DNA from: Astragalus membranaceus | Lineage: Eukaryota; Streptophyta; Magnoliopsida; Fabales; Fabaceae | Direction of reading: 5' to 3' | Assembly: GCA_039519185.1 (NCBI GenBank) | Contig: CM076847.1 | Span: 23,867,251 to 23,931,250, forward strand | Length of the DNA stretch: 64,000 nt | Shown here: positions 46,401 to 56,426 of the stretch, piece after piece | Position numbering within the stretch: position 1 is the first letter of the stretch | How the letters are laid out: each line of letters starts with the position of its first letter | The notes under the pieces: generated by a model | What the model saw: only the letters and a program-made list of their open reading frames with translations | Database searches by the model: none | Told to the model about the DNA's origin: nothing | Position numbers and translations under genes: made by a program

Positions 46401-46690
46401 AAATGATATTGATGATGCACTACCCGCAGAAAAAAACAAATTTTCCTAAGGACTTGTGCAAAGAAAAAAGCAAATTCTATTTTTTCTACATGAAATGCAC
46501 TTGTATTTTACAATGCAACATGTTTTTTCTTATGCTTTTTATGTATGAAATGTAATGCAATTTTTATGTTGTTTATGCATGACATGCAATATCATTTTTA
46601 ATTTTATAGAAAAAAATGAGTGATTCAAAAGTTTGTTTATGGGGAAAAGATTTTTTTTTGTTTTTTTTATGAAAAAAATAAAGTAAGAGG
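43411..46690 (-). other. LARD interior without genes
   Basis: Contains a four-copy repeat of about 75 bp around CATGGATTATGGGTTATGG (44820-45130) and three copies of a block with TTTTTGCC, AGACTG and GCGGGCTTTATT (44585-44700 and 45262-45310). It also has homopolymer-rich DNA. A 187-codon frame at 45126-45689 is low complexity and lies across repeat sequence; I do not regard it as a gene. Confidence 0.7.
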
Positions 46691-46699
46691 TGGAGTAGC

Positions 46700-47070
46700 T
46701 CCCTTTGTAACCTAAATTGGTTGACCCATGCTATTGGGCTTTGGACCCTATGGATCTAAGGTTTTCTATTGTGATACTCACTGGGTTAGTAGTTATAACC
46801 TACGGAGATTTCAGGTCTCTAGAGTCAAGTATTCTCCTAGAAAGATTAAACACGCCAGGATGTACATCCAAAACGTGAATACTTTCAAGGGAGAATCGTA
46901 CTCTAGATGAGGAATTCATGGCAGACACCAGGATGTACATCCAAAATGACTACCACTACACAACCTCGTTCTAATTAAGTGTTTTTCTTTAGGCTCCGGT
47001 ATAAGCCCAACTCAATGTGTGTGCTCACAGTGTATGTGTGTGTGTGTGAAGGGAACATACAAACCTCAAA
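46700..47070 (-). repeat. Diverged LTR-like segment inside the LARD
   Basis: Recognisably similar to 39280-39590 of the LARD's own LTR: shared order of a GATCTAAGG, TAGAGTC, CATCCA, a CTACGCAGTCTCGTTCTAA-like segment and a final GTGTGTG tract, but with many substitutions. It lies just before the primer site. Confidence 0.65.
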
Positions 47071-47264
47071 CCCTAATAAAAAACCAAGAAACACCTGCAA
47101 ACGATCATAAAGATACAACCAAGCAACAATATTCAAAATCCTCTACCCTAGGGTTTGAGCAGCGTAATAGACGAGTATATACAACAATTAAGCATAGGGT
47201 AAACAAAATAATAACTCAGAAATATATTGCACAAATAAATTAAACCGGCTTGACTCTCACCAGT

Positions 47265-47282
47265 CCCCAGTGAAGTCGCCAT
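47265..47282 (-). promoter_or_regulatory. Primer binding site of the LARD, tRNA-Arg type
   Basis: TGGCGACTTCACTGGGGA on the minus strand starts two bases after the end of the 5' LTR. This is the kind of primer site reported for Ogre elements (tRNA-Arg). Confidence 0.78.
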
Positions 47283-47283
47283 C

Positions 47284-49849
47284 TGTCGTGACCGTGATCC
47301 CGACGTAGACGGCTCAAAAATCGATATTTCAGGGAGTCGCCACCCAATTTATTAAATAGGGAAAATTGAGAAAAACCTACCTTAAAATTAATGGTCTGCG
47401 TAAACTAGGTTGGATTCGGGAGTCGGTTATGCATAGGGAAGGGCGAAAACTTAATTCCACTACACCCCTAGTACATCCGTCCTAAGACAGTTACCCTAAA
47501 TCTGATTGTGCAAATATAAATTACGAATTTATTTGTTTTACCCAAAAATAAAATAGTAGAGAATAATAAGGGCTAATTAGGAAAGTTTAATTTTGACTTG
47601 ACGGGGAAGCCCCGCTCCTACGTATCCTCCGGTGCAATGAGGAACTCAAAAGTCACGTAGTTCTTCCTGAAAATTTTTGTTGGTTGATGTTTTTTAATAT
47701 AGGGGTTTTAGGATTATTGAGCTGTACAGCTCATCCGTCCTAGAACGCTGACTAACCCGTCTGTACAGTCGGCTTAGTCCCCTATTTTCGGAAAATAGAG
47801 TTTTTGGAGTTTGGAAAATGATTTGAAGTGTGTTGGTTTGATTTTATCGGAATCGGGGTTCTGGGATTCCTGAGCCGTACGGCTCATTCATCCTAGAACG
47901 CTGACTAACCCGTCCGTACAGTCGGCTTAGTCCCCTATTTTGAGAATTTGATTTGTGGGAAAATGTGTTGGTGTTAATTTTAATTTAAAAATTGTTCATT
48001 TTAAATAGGGATTTTAGGACATGATCCGTAACGGTTCATTAGTGACCTAAAAAGTAGACTAACCCGACTGTACAGTCGACTTAGTCCCCTATTTATATTT
48101 TTTGGGAATTAAGTGAATTATTCATGTATTTCATAGGTTTTTTTGTAAAACAAATTAATAAAAACGAGAAGAGAGGGTGCGATAGTAAAATGGGGTGCAG
48201 TTTGCAAAAAGGGAGTTGTATTATTGTTTGCTTGAATGCAAAAGTATTAAGCTCCTTTGTGTCCTAGAGGGGTCCCTTTGGGAATAGATCTAAGGCTTTT
48301 TCTATCAAGTGAACCTCTCAAAGGTAGCTCTATAGAGTCCTAAATAAGGTTCCTAGAGCCAACGACCCCAATTAAGAACACTGATCAACAACAATAGGCA
48401 AGCTATTAGGAGTGTCAGCATTCTCAAGAGGGACCAAACTCTAGGTGAGACTTTCGTGACCACCCAACAGGACGCACATCCAGTAGGCCATCACTACGCA
48501 GTCTCGTTCTAACTTAGGTTATTCTCTAGTCCGGGTATAGGACTATTCTCACATGTGTGCAGAAGTGTGATAGTGGAGTGTGTGTAGGAGCAAAATGTTA
48601 AATATACCCCCTAGTTGCAAAACAAACAAACACATATACAGAAAATAATAGTCTTCTACCCTAGGGTTTATATCAAGCATAAAATAAAGATATACAAAAA
48701 AAAAAAACTAAAGAAATAAATAAATAATCAATAAATCAATAAATATGTACATAAATAAATAAATAAATAAACAAATAGATATAAATAAATAAATACAAAA
48801 CTAACCTCAAGCTGATGAACGCGAGGAACGCCGAACCGGACCGAGCAGTCTGACCAAGTCAACTGCGAATCGGACTGCTTTGAGAACCGAAAAAAAACCG
48901 ATTCAACAAAAAAATTACAAACTAATCAAAGACAGACTTTTAGTGTCTGGACCGCAAAAGGCTAGCCCAAAAGATCACTTAATCTGCCAATGACTCCCCC
49001 CCCCCCAAACCTTCACCTCTCAACCTCTTTTATAGTCAATTTCTATAGGGTTGTTGTTTCTTGCAAGCAATGTGGGACTAAAACAAGATAGAGAAAACAA
49101 TTCCCACTTAGAGAACACAATTCCCGTTTTTCTCAAACCTGTCACCGTAAAAGCGCGATTCCGGATTCGTTAACCGTTGGATCGTCTTGGTTTTTTGACA
49201 GTAGGTTCGTGAGACATATATCTTCACTTTCACCGTTCGGATCGTCAAAACGAGGTCTGAGGAGAGAGAAATTGCCTTCGCAATAGCTGCAGTTTTTGGT
49301 CCGTTTTTCTCAAACCTCTCATCGTAAAGGTGCGATTCCGGATTCGTTAACCGTTGGATCATCTTCGTTTTTTAGACACCAGGTTCGTGAGACATCCCTC
49401 TTCACTTTTACCGTTCGGATCGTCGAAACGAGGTCTGAGGAGAGAGAAATTGCCTTCGCAAAAGTAGAAAAAAAAACAACCTCCGAAAATACCCAAAAAG
49501 CGACTACTTTTTTTTTGTAATAATAATTTTTATTATTGCACCTCCCTTTTTTTATTTTATTTTGTAATTTGTATTATTTCATATCTATTTTATTTTTTTA
49601 TTTTCGTTTTTTAATTAAAGATATTGCAACAAGAAAAATAAATTAAATTTACTTTGTAATTTTTTGAATTAGCATATATTTTTTTAATTTTTGTTTAACC
49701 ACTAAAAAAAGTAATAATAACGCAAAATTAGTAAATTAGCGCAAAATGACCTATTCGAGGGATTAGGAATCAAATATACGCGAAAAACGTATTTTTGTGA
49801 TTTTTTGAAAAAGTAAAAAAAATGTACCGGTTAAAATTGGGTGTTCACA
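47284..49849 (-). mobile_element. 5' LTR of the LARD (minus orientation)
   Basis: 2566 bp, nearly identical to 38293-40858. The differences seen are one C/T (near 47475) and single-base length changes in C and A runs. Confidence 0.9.
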
Positions 49850-49854
49850 GCAGT

Positions 49855-50025
49855 TTTGAAGTAAACAAAGAGGCAAAGGAAAATATGGATCAGTTAGTGA
49901 ATCATGCAATAGAAATAACGATTCTTTGTAAAGTTATAAGCATTGAGAGAAGTCATGTATATTTTATTATTGTTCTTAGAAAAATGTTTTATATAATAGT
50001 TTTGGTGAATTTGTATGATGTGTAG
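49855..50025 (+). pseudogene. Anonymous ORF, part after the LARD insertion
   Basis: Frame continuing from 38167-38292 across the target duplication, ending at TAG 50023-50025. The second half is rich in Ile, Val and Phe and may form a membrane segment. Family unknown. Confidence 0.3.
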
Positions 50026-51365
50026 GATTTAATTATGTCCCTTGAAGAAGAGCTTTTTTTGTCACTTAATAGATAGTGCATTAGTTTGTCTTTACACTGA
50101 GTGCACAAATCAAACACGATATATATAACTTTTAGTATCTTTCTTATGAATGAGTCACCTTAGGTCTCACATATAGGAAGCTCACCCTGTATATCACAAA
50201 AAGGCAAAAAAAAAAACCAAGAAAAACATCATTTTATGAGATTTTTTGAATTTATATTTGTATTAAATATCAACTTTTTTCTTCTATTCATTAGGCTATA
50301 AGGGTGCTTATGGTGCTTCTCACCCTTTAATAAATGTTGATTTGTGTTGATCTTAATCCTTGCCTTTCATGAAATAAAATGTTTTTTTATGGCATGTTGT
50401 ATTTCGCATACTCTCATAAAAATGTGATTTGCTAGTTGTTGTTGTGTTTTCTCACATTTCCTTGCATATTCACTCATGTTTGCATAACTTTCACAAAATA
50501 AGAAACCCATTTCAAGCATGATGACATTCGGCCATGGGCCTAGGTTTAGGGTTCTTGAATGCTTTTATTTATTTCATGATTTGGGGATGAATAATAGTTG
50601 ATTTAGGGTATGTATGCTCCTAGGTTTTAACATAAAAATTAGGGTTTGGGTTTGCTTTAATAAACTTGTTTTAGTTGATGATAGGCAATATGATTCTCAC
50701 TTGTGCCTAGTGCACCTTGCCTAAAGTGATGAGGATTGTTCTATATGATTCAACCCTTTTAGTTTATATGTTGTTTAAGTTGATGATTGGCAAGAAGATT
50801 CACACTTGTGCACTTGCGCACACTAATTTAAGTGTTGAGGATTGACCAAAGTGATTCAACATTCTTTGATGCTTTGGTTGCTAAATAATTTGCTTGCTTA
50901 TGCTTGCCTATGATCATGATTGAGGCAACTCTTTTCCTTAAGCTAACAATTTCATTGTCCACTCTCATATAAGAATATCATCAATACTTAGATAGGCCCA
51001 TCCCATACATTGCATCTTCCACTAGATGTGCATTTAGATTCCCTTGCGTTTTGTAGAAATATTTGAGTATGGTTCTCGCCTAGCATCTTCCATTAGATGT
51101 GCATTTAGGTCCAATCTTGCCTACTCTTGCATTTTTGCTTAATGCCCAATTCAAGTTCCTTCTTTGCCTATTTATGTGTTGTGGTTTAATATGTGTAGTC
51201 TAGGCTAGTGTTTGCTCAAGAATTCAAATGAGATTAATTGCAAGTTATGACCATGTTGTTGTTTGCCTAAGGATTCGGTTTCAATGATTGTGCCATGCTT
51301 GAATCTCCAAATCTTTTTGCATTCGTTGTTTTCTTTTCTAAATAGCTTAGCATGAAAATGGTAAT

Positions 51366-52212
51366 TAGTGACAATCACCCATAACATTTGTTAGTTTGAT
51401 TGTCCTAAGAGCCTAAGTTTCAAAAAATATGTTTTCATATGCATAAGCTACTAGTGATAATCACCCATAACCTTTGTTAGTTTGATTATCATGAACGCTT
51501 CCGATTTCAAAAGATATTTTCCTAAGTATCAAAAGTCATAGCAAGTGTTAGTGTTGACCACCCATAACCTTTGTTAGTTTGGTCATCATGAAGGCTTTCA
51601 TCTTTCAAAAGAGATTTTTACATGCACTTAAGTGGGTTTTAGTAGTGATCACCTATAACTTTTGTTAGTTTGATCATTACGAACGCCCTTTACTTCTCAA
51701 AACCAAAGCAAAAAGACTTTCACTTTCAAGGCTCGTTAGAACTACGTCGCTTTGATTCCCATTTCGGATACGTAGGAGCGAGTCACATTCTCGTCAAGCG
51801 CAACCATAAAAATTAGCATTTGCATAACGAAAAGAAAAGAGTTATTTTCGTAACAAAAAAGAATCACTTTCGCAAACCAAGATCATTTTCAGAACAAAAA
51901 CATTTTCCTTTCTAAAATCATTTTCAACTCATTGTCGCCAGTGGTTAATCAGAACCTTTGTTCGTCTAGTCATTGGTGGCGATGTCTTTTTCCCAAAAGA
52001 ACAACAAGCGATGATCACTCATAACCTTTGTTAGTTTGATCATTCGTGCCAATCAATCTCTTTCGAAAACCCCTTTCAAAAAAACAAATAAAAACGAGTC
52101 GCTACTAATAGTCAATCAGAACATTCGTTCGTCTGACTGGCGGTAGTGACTCTCATTTTCAAGAATACTTAGCGGTGATTACCCATAACCTTGGTTAGTT
52201 TAATCATTCACT
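51366..52212 (+). repeat. Array of hairpins with covarying stems in the Ogre-like LTR
   Basis: Six well-formed stem-loops share a 19-nt loop like CCCATAACCTTTGTTAGTT. They are at 51370-51404, 51456-51490, 51553-51587, 51642-51680, 52011-52043 and 52176-52206. Stems 8-10 bp differ between copies but keep pairing: GACAATCA/TGATTGTC, GATAATCA/TGATTATC, GTTGACCA/TGGTCATC (one mismatch), AGTGATCA/TGATCATT, ATGATCA/TGATCAT, TGATTA/TAATCA. Two related weaker copies (51945-51980 and 52105-52140) have a different loop. Confidence 0.85.
51740..51795 (+). other. Conserved multi-hairpin block, copy A
   Basis: GAACTACGT to CTCGTCAAG. Outer arms CTACGT (51742-51747) and ACGTAG (51770-51775), short inner TCC/GGA, then a second hairpin CGAG (51779-51782) / CTCG (51790-51793). 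See also copies at 52281 and 38607. Confidence 0.7.
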
Positions 52213-52280
52213 AAATGCTCGTCCTATTTCGAAAACTCACTAAAAAGATAAAAGATAAAAACCTTTTTCAGGACAAAGAA

Positions 52281-52346
52281 GAACTACGTAGCTTTGAGTT
52301 CTCCATCGCACCGGGAGATACGTAGGAGCGGGCCATGTCCCGTCAA
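52281..52346 (+). other. Conserved multi-hairpin block, copy B
   Basis: Outer arms CTACGT (52284-52289) and ACGTAG (52320-52325); inner stem TCTCC (52300-52304) / GGAGA (52314-52318) around the loop ATCGCACCG; second hairpin CGGG (52329-52332) / CCCG (52339-52342). Confidence 0.75.
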
Positions 52347-52700
52347 GCGTTTTTTTTAAAAACCCTTTTTTTTCCCTTTTCTTATAATAAATAAAGATTT
52401 TCATTAAGAATTTTTTTAATAAGAAATAGAGAGGCAAAATTAAGTACTTTCAAGTCAACACACTAAAACCACACACCTAATTAAAGGTTCCCTCTCAGTA
52501 GAGAGGACGTGTGGGGTGCTTACACCTTCCCTGCGCGTAACCGACCCCCGAACCCTATTCTCTAGTTTCGCAAGACCAATCGTTTTCCAAAAAAGGTTTT
52601 CCTAATATTTTCCTTAATAAATATTGGTGGCGGCTTCATTGTCTTAGGAAAAGTTGTGAACGAGGAAGGTTCTCCCTCGGGGACTTTTTCGGGCGCAACA

Positions 52701-53008
52701 ATAGATTAGAATGCCACGAGACACATCGCACACACCAACAAAACCAACACCCTTAAAAGAGAAATTAACTGACCAAGAATCTACCAACCAGGAGACAAAA
52801 TTCCATCTGACAGTCCCCGAGACGGCATAAACGACCAATCAAACTGATAATTATCCTATAGTTGTCCAATTTGATTATTATCTAAAGACTCCCTCTTAGT
52901 TTCTTCTAAGCAAATGAAATCAAACTTACCCGTACGGATCAAGGAAGCCAACTGACGACGTTTTTCACTATCGCCCTACCCTCTTAAGTTTAGTGAAAGA
53001 ATATTCAT
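52701..53008 (-). pseudogene. LINE ORF2 start, endonuclease N-terminus
   Basis: ATG at 53008 begins MNILSLNLRG, the usual start of a plant LINE AP endonuclease, followed by a TAG at codon 11 and FDFICLEETKRES, including the catalytic Glu of the ETK motif. The reading frame is broken several times before 52701, where the Ogre-like LTR begins. ATG and the ORF1 stop overlap as ATGA. Confidence 0.75.
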
Positions 53009-53172
53009 GAGACACCATTTTTAGCCACCCCCTTATTTCTAACTTCTTTATCACGTAGCTCACCGGCTTCAATCAAATCAATAAAATGCTCGTCAGCCTG
53101 ATTACCCTCCACCCCCAACTTCTTGGCCTCCTCCCAAACCTTCCTAGCCACCGCTTTGTTTTGGAGAGCCCA

Positions 53173-54159
53173 TGATGAGGACATGGAGCACCAAAATGCC
53201 ATTCAAAGCTTAGGAGGTCCAATGACTAGGGCAAGGTCAAAGAGAGTCCAAGAAGGCTTAGTCCAATTCATGACTAAGACCATTGCAAAAGAGGGCAACA
53301 ATGTAATTGAACCAAAAACCATGCTTGTGATACAAGCTATGGAGGAGGCGCAATTTGCATGACAAAGGCGCCAAATTTATTTCATTTTATTAAATAAAAA
53401 GTGCATGTGACCAATTGATTTATTTGGGACCAAGGCACTAAGTTATTTCATTACAAGTTATTTTTTTAGTGTGTTTAATCCACTTCAAGTGGTGTGTGTG
53501 TGGCGCATATTTGTGTGAATTGATGGCGTCAACAAACTTGCTGATCAAGGAAGGCAAACTTGCTAACCAAGCAAACTTGCTAATCAAGAAAGGCAATCAA
53601 AGGAAAAAGAAATTGCGAGATCCTAATCATTAATGGCGCATTCAATGCCAAATCAACTAGGATATTTTCTTAATTATTTTGACTAGTATTCTTGTAATTT
53701 TTGGGTACCCTTTATTTCTTTTCCTTTGTATTCAGCAAGATCCTCCCTTATTATAAATAGGGAGTTTAAGTGTCAATGAAATTGGAGAAAGACTTTATCA
53801 AAGATTTTGAGTTCATACTCTTTGGTTCTGGATTGGACCAGTTTATTCGATCTTATCAAGAATTATTTTTCTTGTGGTGATCCTCACACTCATAGGCTTA
53901 TCCTTGTCTTGGATTAGACTAAGGTGGCGCCCCTAACCTAAACACCATCTTCTTCCCGAATTCAGCAACCGAATTCATTCTTCCCGTTAGTGCCGAAACT
54001 GTCCCTAAATTCCCCATCCCTAAACCCACGAAATTCTTCACTCCCCCTTTCCCCTTTGTTTATCCTTTTTACACCTAAAAACACAAAAATATAAGTTGCA
54101 ACCAGAATCTATATTGAAAATCAAAAGAATGGCCACTTCCCACAACAAGGAGCCCATCA
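53173..54159 (+). mobile_element. 5' LTR of the CRM-type element
   Basis: 987 bp with TATAAATAGGG near 53753. The last 63 codons of pol are also encoded in this copy (53173-53362) without the rest of the gene. Confidence 0.9.
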
Positions 54160-54162
54160 TGT

Positions 54163-54175
54163 GGTAATCAGAGCA
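54163..54175 (+). promoter_or_regulatory. Primer binding site, altered tRNA-iMet type
   Basis: TGGTAATCAGAGC lies three bases after the LTR; compared with the usual TGGTATCAGAGC it has one extra A. Confidence 0.7.
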
Positions 54176-54362
54176 AGGTTCTAGTTTGTTCAACCAATTT
54201 CAGGTTTTGTTTACATCTCTTTTGCTTTTGAGTTTAATAAAAAAAAATCGAAAAAAAAATATCAAAAAAAAAAGAAAAAGAAAAAGAAGAAAAGATCGCC
54301 AAAGAAAAAGAGAGAAAAAAGAGTGACAAAAAAAAAAGATTGATGAAAAAAAGAAAGAAAGT
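54176..54362 (+). other. A-rich leader in place of gag
   Basis: About 190 bp, largely A and AG runs. Gag (usually over 1 kb) and protease are absent; pol starts right after. Confidence 0.7.
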
Positions 54363-56426
54363 TTGATGGCGACAAAAGGGGAGGTTAAAAATGCTATTTT
54401 TACAAATCAGCCCCTATATTTGCTTTTTAGTAAAGAGGTGGCCCTGCTTGAAAATTTACCTAACACTCAAGAATTGCCAAATTGCATAAATTCTCTTTTG
54501 CAGGAATTTGAGGAGTTGTTTCCTAAGGAAGTACCAAGTGGGTTGCCACCTTTGAGAGGGATTGAACACCACATTGATCTCATCCCAGGGGCCGCGTTGC
54601 CTAATAGGCCAGCCTATCGGAGCAATCCGCAACAAACACAAGAGATACAAAAGCAAGTGGTTGAATTGGTAAGTAAAGGTTGGGTAAGAGAAAGTTTAAG
54701 TCCATGTGCCGTCCCTGTTATTTTGGTTCCTAAGAAAGATGGTAGTTGGAGAATGTGCACTGATTGTAGGGCTGTTAACAATATCACTGTTAAGTATAGA
54801 CACCCAATACCTAGGTTAGATGACTTGCTTGATGAACTATTTGGTGCATGCTTGTTTTCCAAAATTGATTTGAAAAGTGGATACCATCAAATTAGGATTA
54901 GGGAAGGGGATGAATGGAAAACTGCTTTCAAAACTAAATATGGTTTATATGAGTGGTTAGTTATGCCTTTTGGTTTAACTAATGCACCCAGCACTTTCAT
55001 GAGATTAATGAACCATGTTTTGAGGGAATTTTTGGGAAAATTTGTTGTTGTATATTTTGATGATATCTTGATATATAGTAAAAATTTGGAGGACCATTGC
55101 ACTCACCTAAAGGCTGTTTTAAATGTGTTACGAAAAGAAAGTTTGTATGCAAACTTGGAAAAATGTGTATTTTGCACAGATCAAGTTATTTTTCTAGGTT
55201 TTGTCATAAGCTCTCAAGGAGTACATGTAGATGAAGCAAAGGTGAAGGCAATCAAAGAGTGGCCAACTCCCAAAAGTGCGACTGAGGTAAGAAGTTTTCA
55301 TGGGTTAGCAAGTTTCTATAGAAGGTTTGTAAATGACTTTAGTACTATTGCAGCTCCTCTTAATGAAATTGTTAAAAAAGAAATTGGTTTTAAATGGGGT
55401 GAGAAACAAGAACAAGCTTTTTCTAACCTTAAAGAAAAGCTCACCCAAGCACCAATTCTAGCATTGCCTAACTTTTCAAAATCTTTTGAAATTGAGTGTG
55501 ATGCTTCGAATGTTGGGATTGGGGCTGTTTTGATGCAAGAAGGACACCCAATTGCTTATTTTAGTGAGAAATTAAAAGGGGCTTCCCTAAACTTCTCAAC
55601 TTATGATAAGGAATTGTATGCCTTAGTAAGGGCATTGCAAACATGGCAACATTACTTGCTGCCCAAAGAATTTGTCATTCATAGTGATCATGAGTCGTTG
55701 AAGTATCTAAAAGGACAAGGTAAGTTGAACAAGAGGCATGCCAAATGGGTTGAATTTTTGGAGCAGTTTCCTTATGTGATTAAGCATAATAAGGGTAAAG
55801 CCAATGTTGTGGCTGATGCACTATCAAGGAGGTACGCATTACTCTCTACCCTTGAAACTAAAATTTTTGGTCTTGAGCACATTAAGGATTTGTATAAGCA
55901 TGATCTTGATTTTTCTGCTAGATATGTTGAATGTGTGCATGCTGCCCAAAATGGATTTTTTAGGCACAATGATTATTTATTTAAAGAAAAAAGGTTGTGT
56001 GTGCCAAAAGGATCCATTAGAGAACTCTTAGTTAAAGAGGCGCATGAGGGGGGCTTAATGGGACATTTTGGTGTTTCTAAAACTTTGGAATTTTTGAAAG
56101 AACATTTTTATTGGCCTCACATGAAAGTTGATGTGCAAAAATATTGTGAAAGATGCATTGTTTGCAAAAAGGCCAAATCCAAAGTTATGCCCCATGGGTT
56201 GTATACCCCATTGCCTGTTCCTGAATATCCCTGGATTGACCTTTCCATGGACTTTGTCTTAGGGTTGCCTAGAACAAAGAACGGGAAAGATTCTATTTTT
56301 GTTGTTGTAGACAGGTTCTCAAAAATGGCACATTTCATCTCATGCAAAAAGGTGGATAATGCTGCCACATTGCTGATTTGTTTTTCAAAGAAGTGGTGCG
56401 CCTACATGGCCTTCCAAAAAGCATAG
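54363..56426 (+). pseudogene. CRM-type pol: RT, RNase H and first half of integrase
   Basis: Open for 687 codons. RT has WRMCTDCRAVNN, the SKIDLKSGYHQI segment and YFDDILIYSK; RNase H has ECDASNVGIGAVL and IHSDHESLKYL; the integrase His/Cys domain (CERCIVCKKAK) and first catalytic Asp (SMDFVLGLP) are present. A 1-nt loss near 56363 shifts the frame, so the last 20 or so residues are not pol. An upstream Asp/Gly protease motif is not seen. Confidence 0.85.

Larger units (their letters stand above)
38293..49849 (-). mobile_element. Young non-autonomous Ogre/Tat-like LTR element (LARD)
   Basis: 11,557 bp with two 2566-bp LTRs, flanked by GCAGT on both sides (38288-38292 and 49850-49854). Orientation is minus: a TGGCGACTTCACTGGGGA primer site lies next to the right LTR, a purine-rich GAGGGGCAAC abuts the left LTR, and the LTR TATA box reads on the minus strand. 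The 6.4 kb interior holds a 2.4 kb satellite array and other repeats but no gag or pol, so it must have been moved by proteins of a relative. LTRs differ at only a few visible positions, so the insertion is very recent. Confidence 0.92.
50270..52700 (+). mobile_element. Ogre/Tat-like LTR (solo or truncated)
   Basis: Right end is GGGCGCAACA at 52700, with no primer site after it. It contains GGGGTGCTTACACCTTCCC and GTAACCGACCCCCGAACCC, typical of Ogre-type LTRs. Two structured blocks and an eight-member hairpin array lie inside. Passages such as GTGCCTAGTGCAC are shared with the LTR at 61733-64000, confirming a family. The left end is not defined; sequence from 50026 to 50270 could belong to it or to the host. 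Confidence 0.65.

Noticed and set aside
50060..50075. ATAGA as a target duplicate for the Ogre-like LTR ending at 52700
   Set aside because: The matching left copy is not followed by a TG terminus, so the pairing is not credible; the left end is left undefined.
51945..51980. Full membership of this hairpin in the covarying array
   Set aside because: Several mismatches and a different loop; kept only as a weaker relative.
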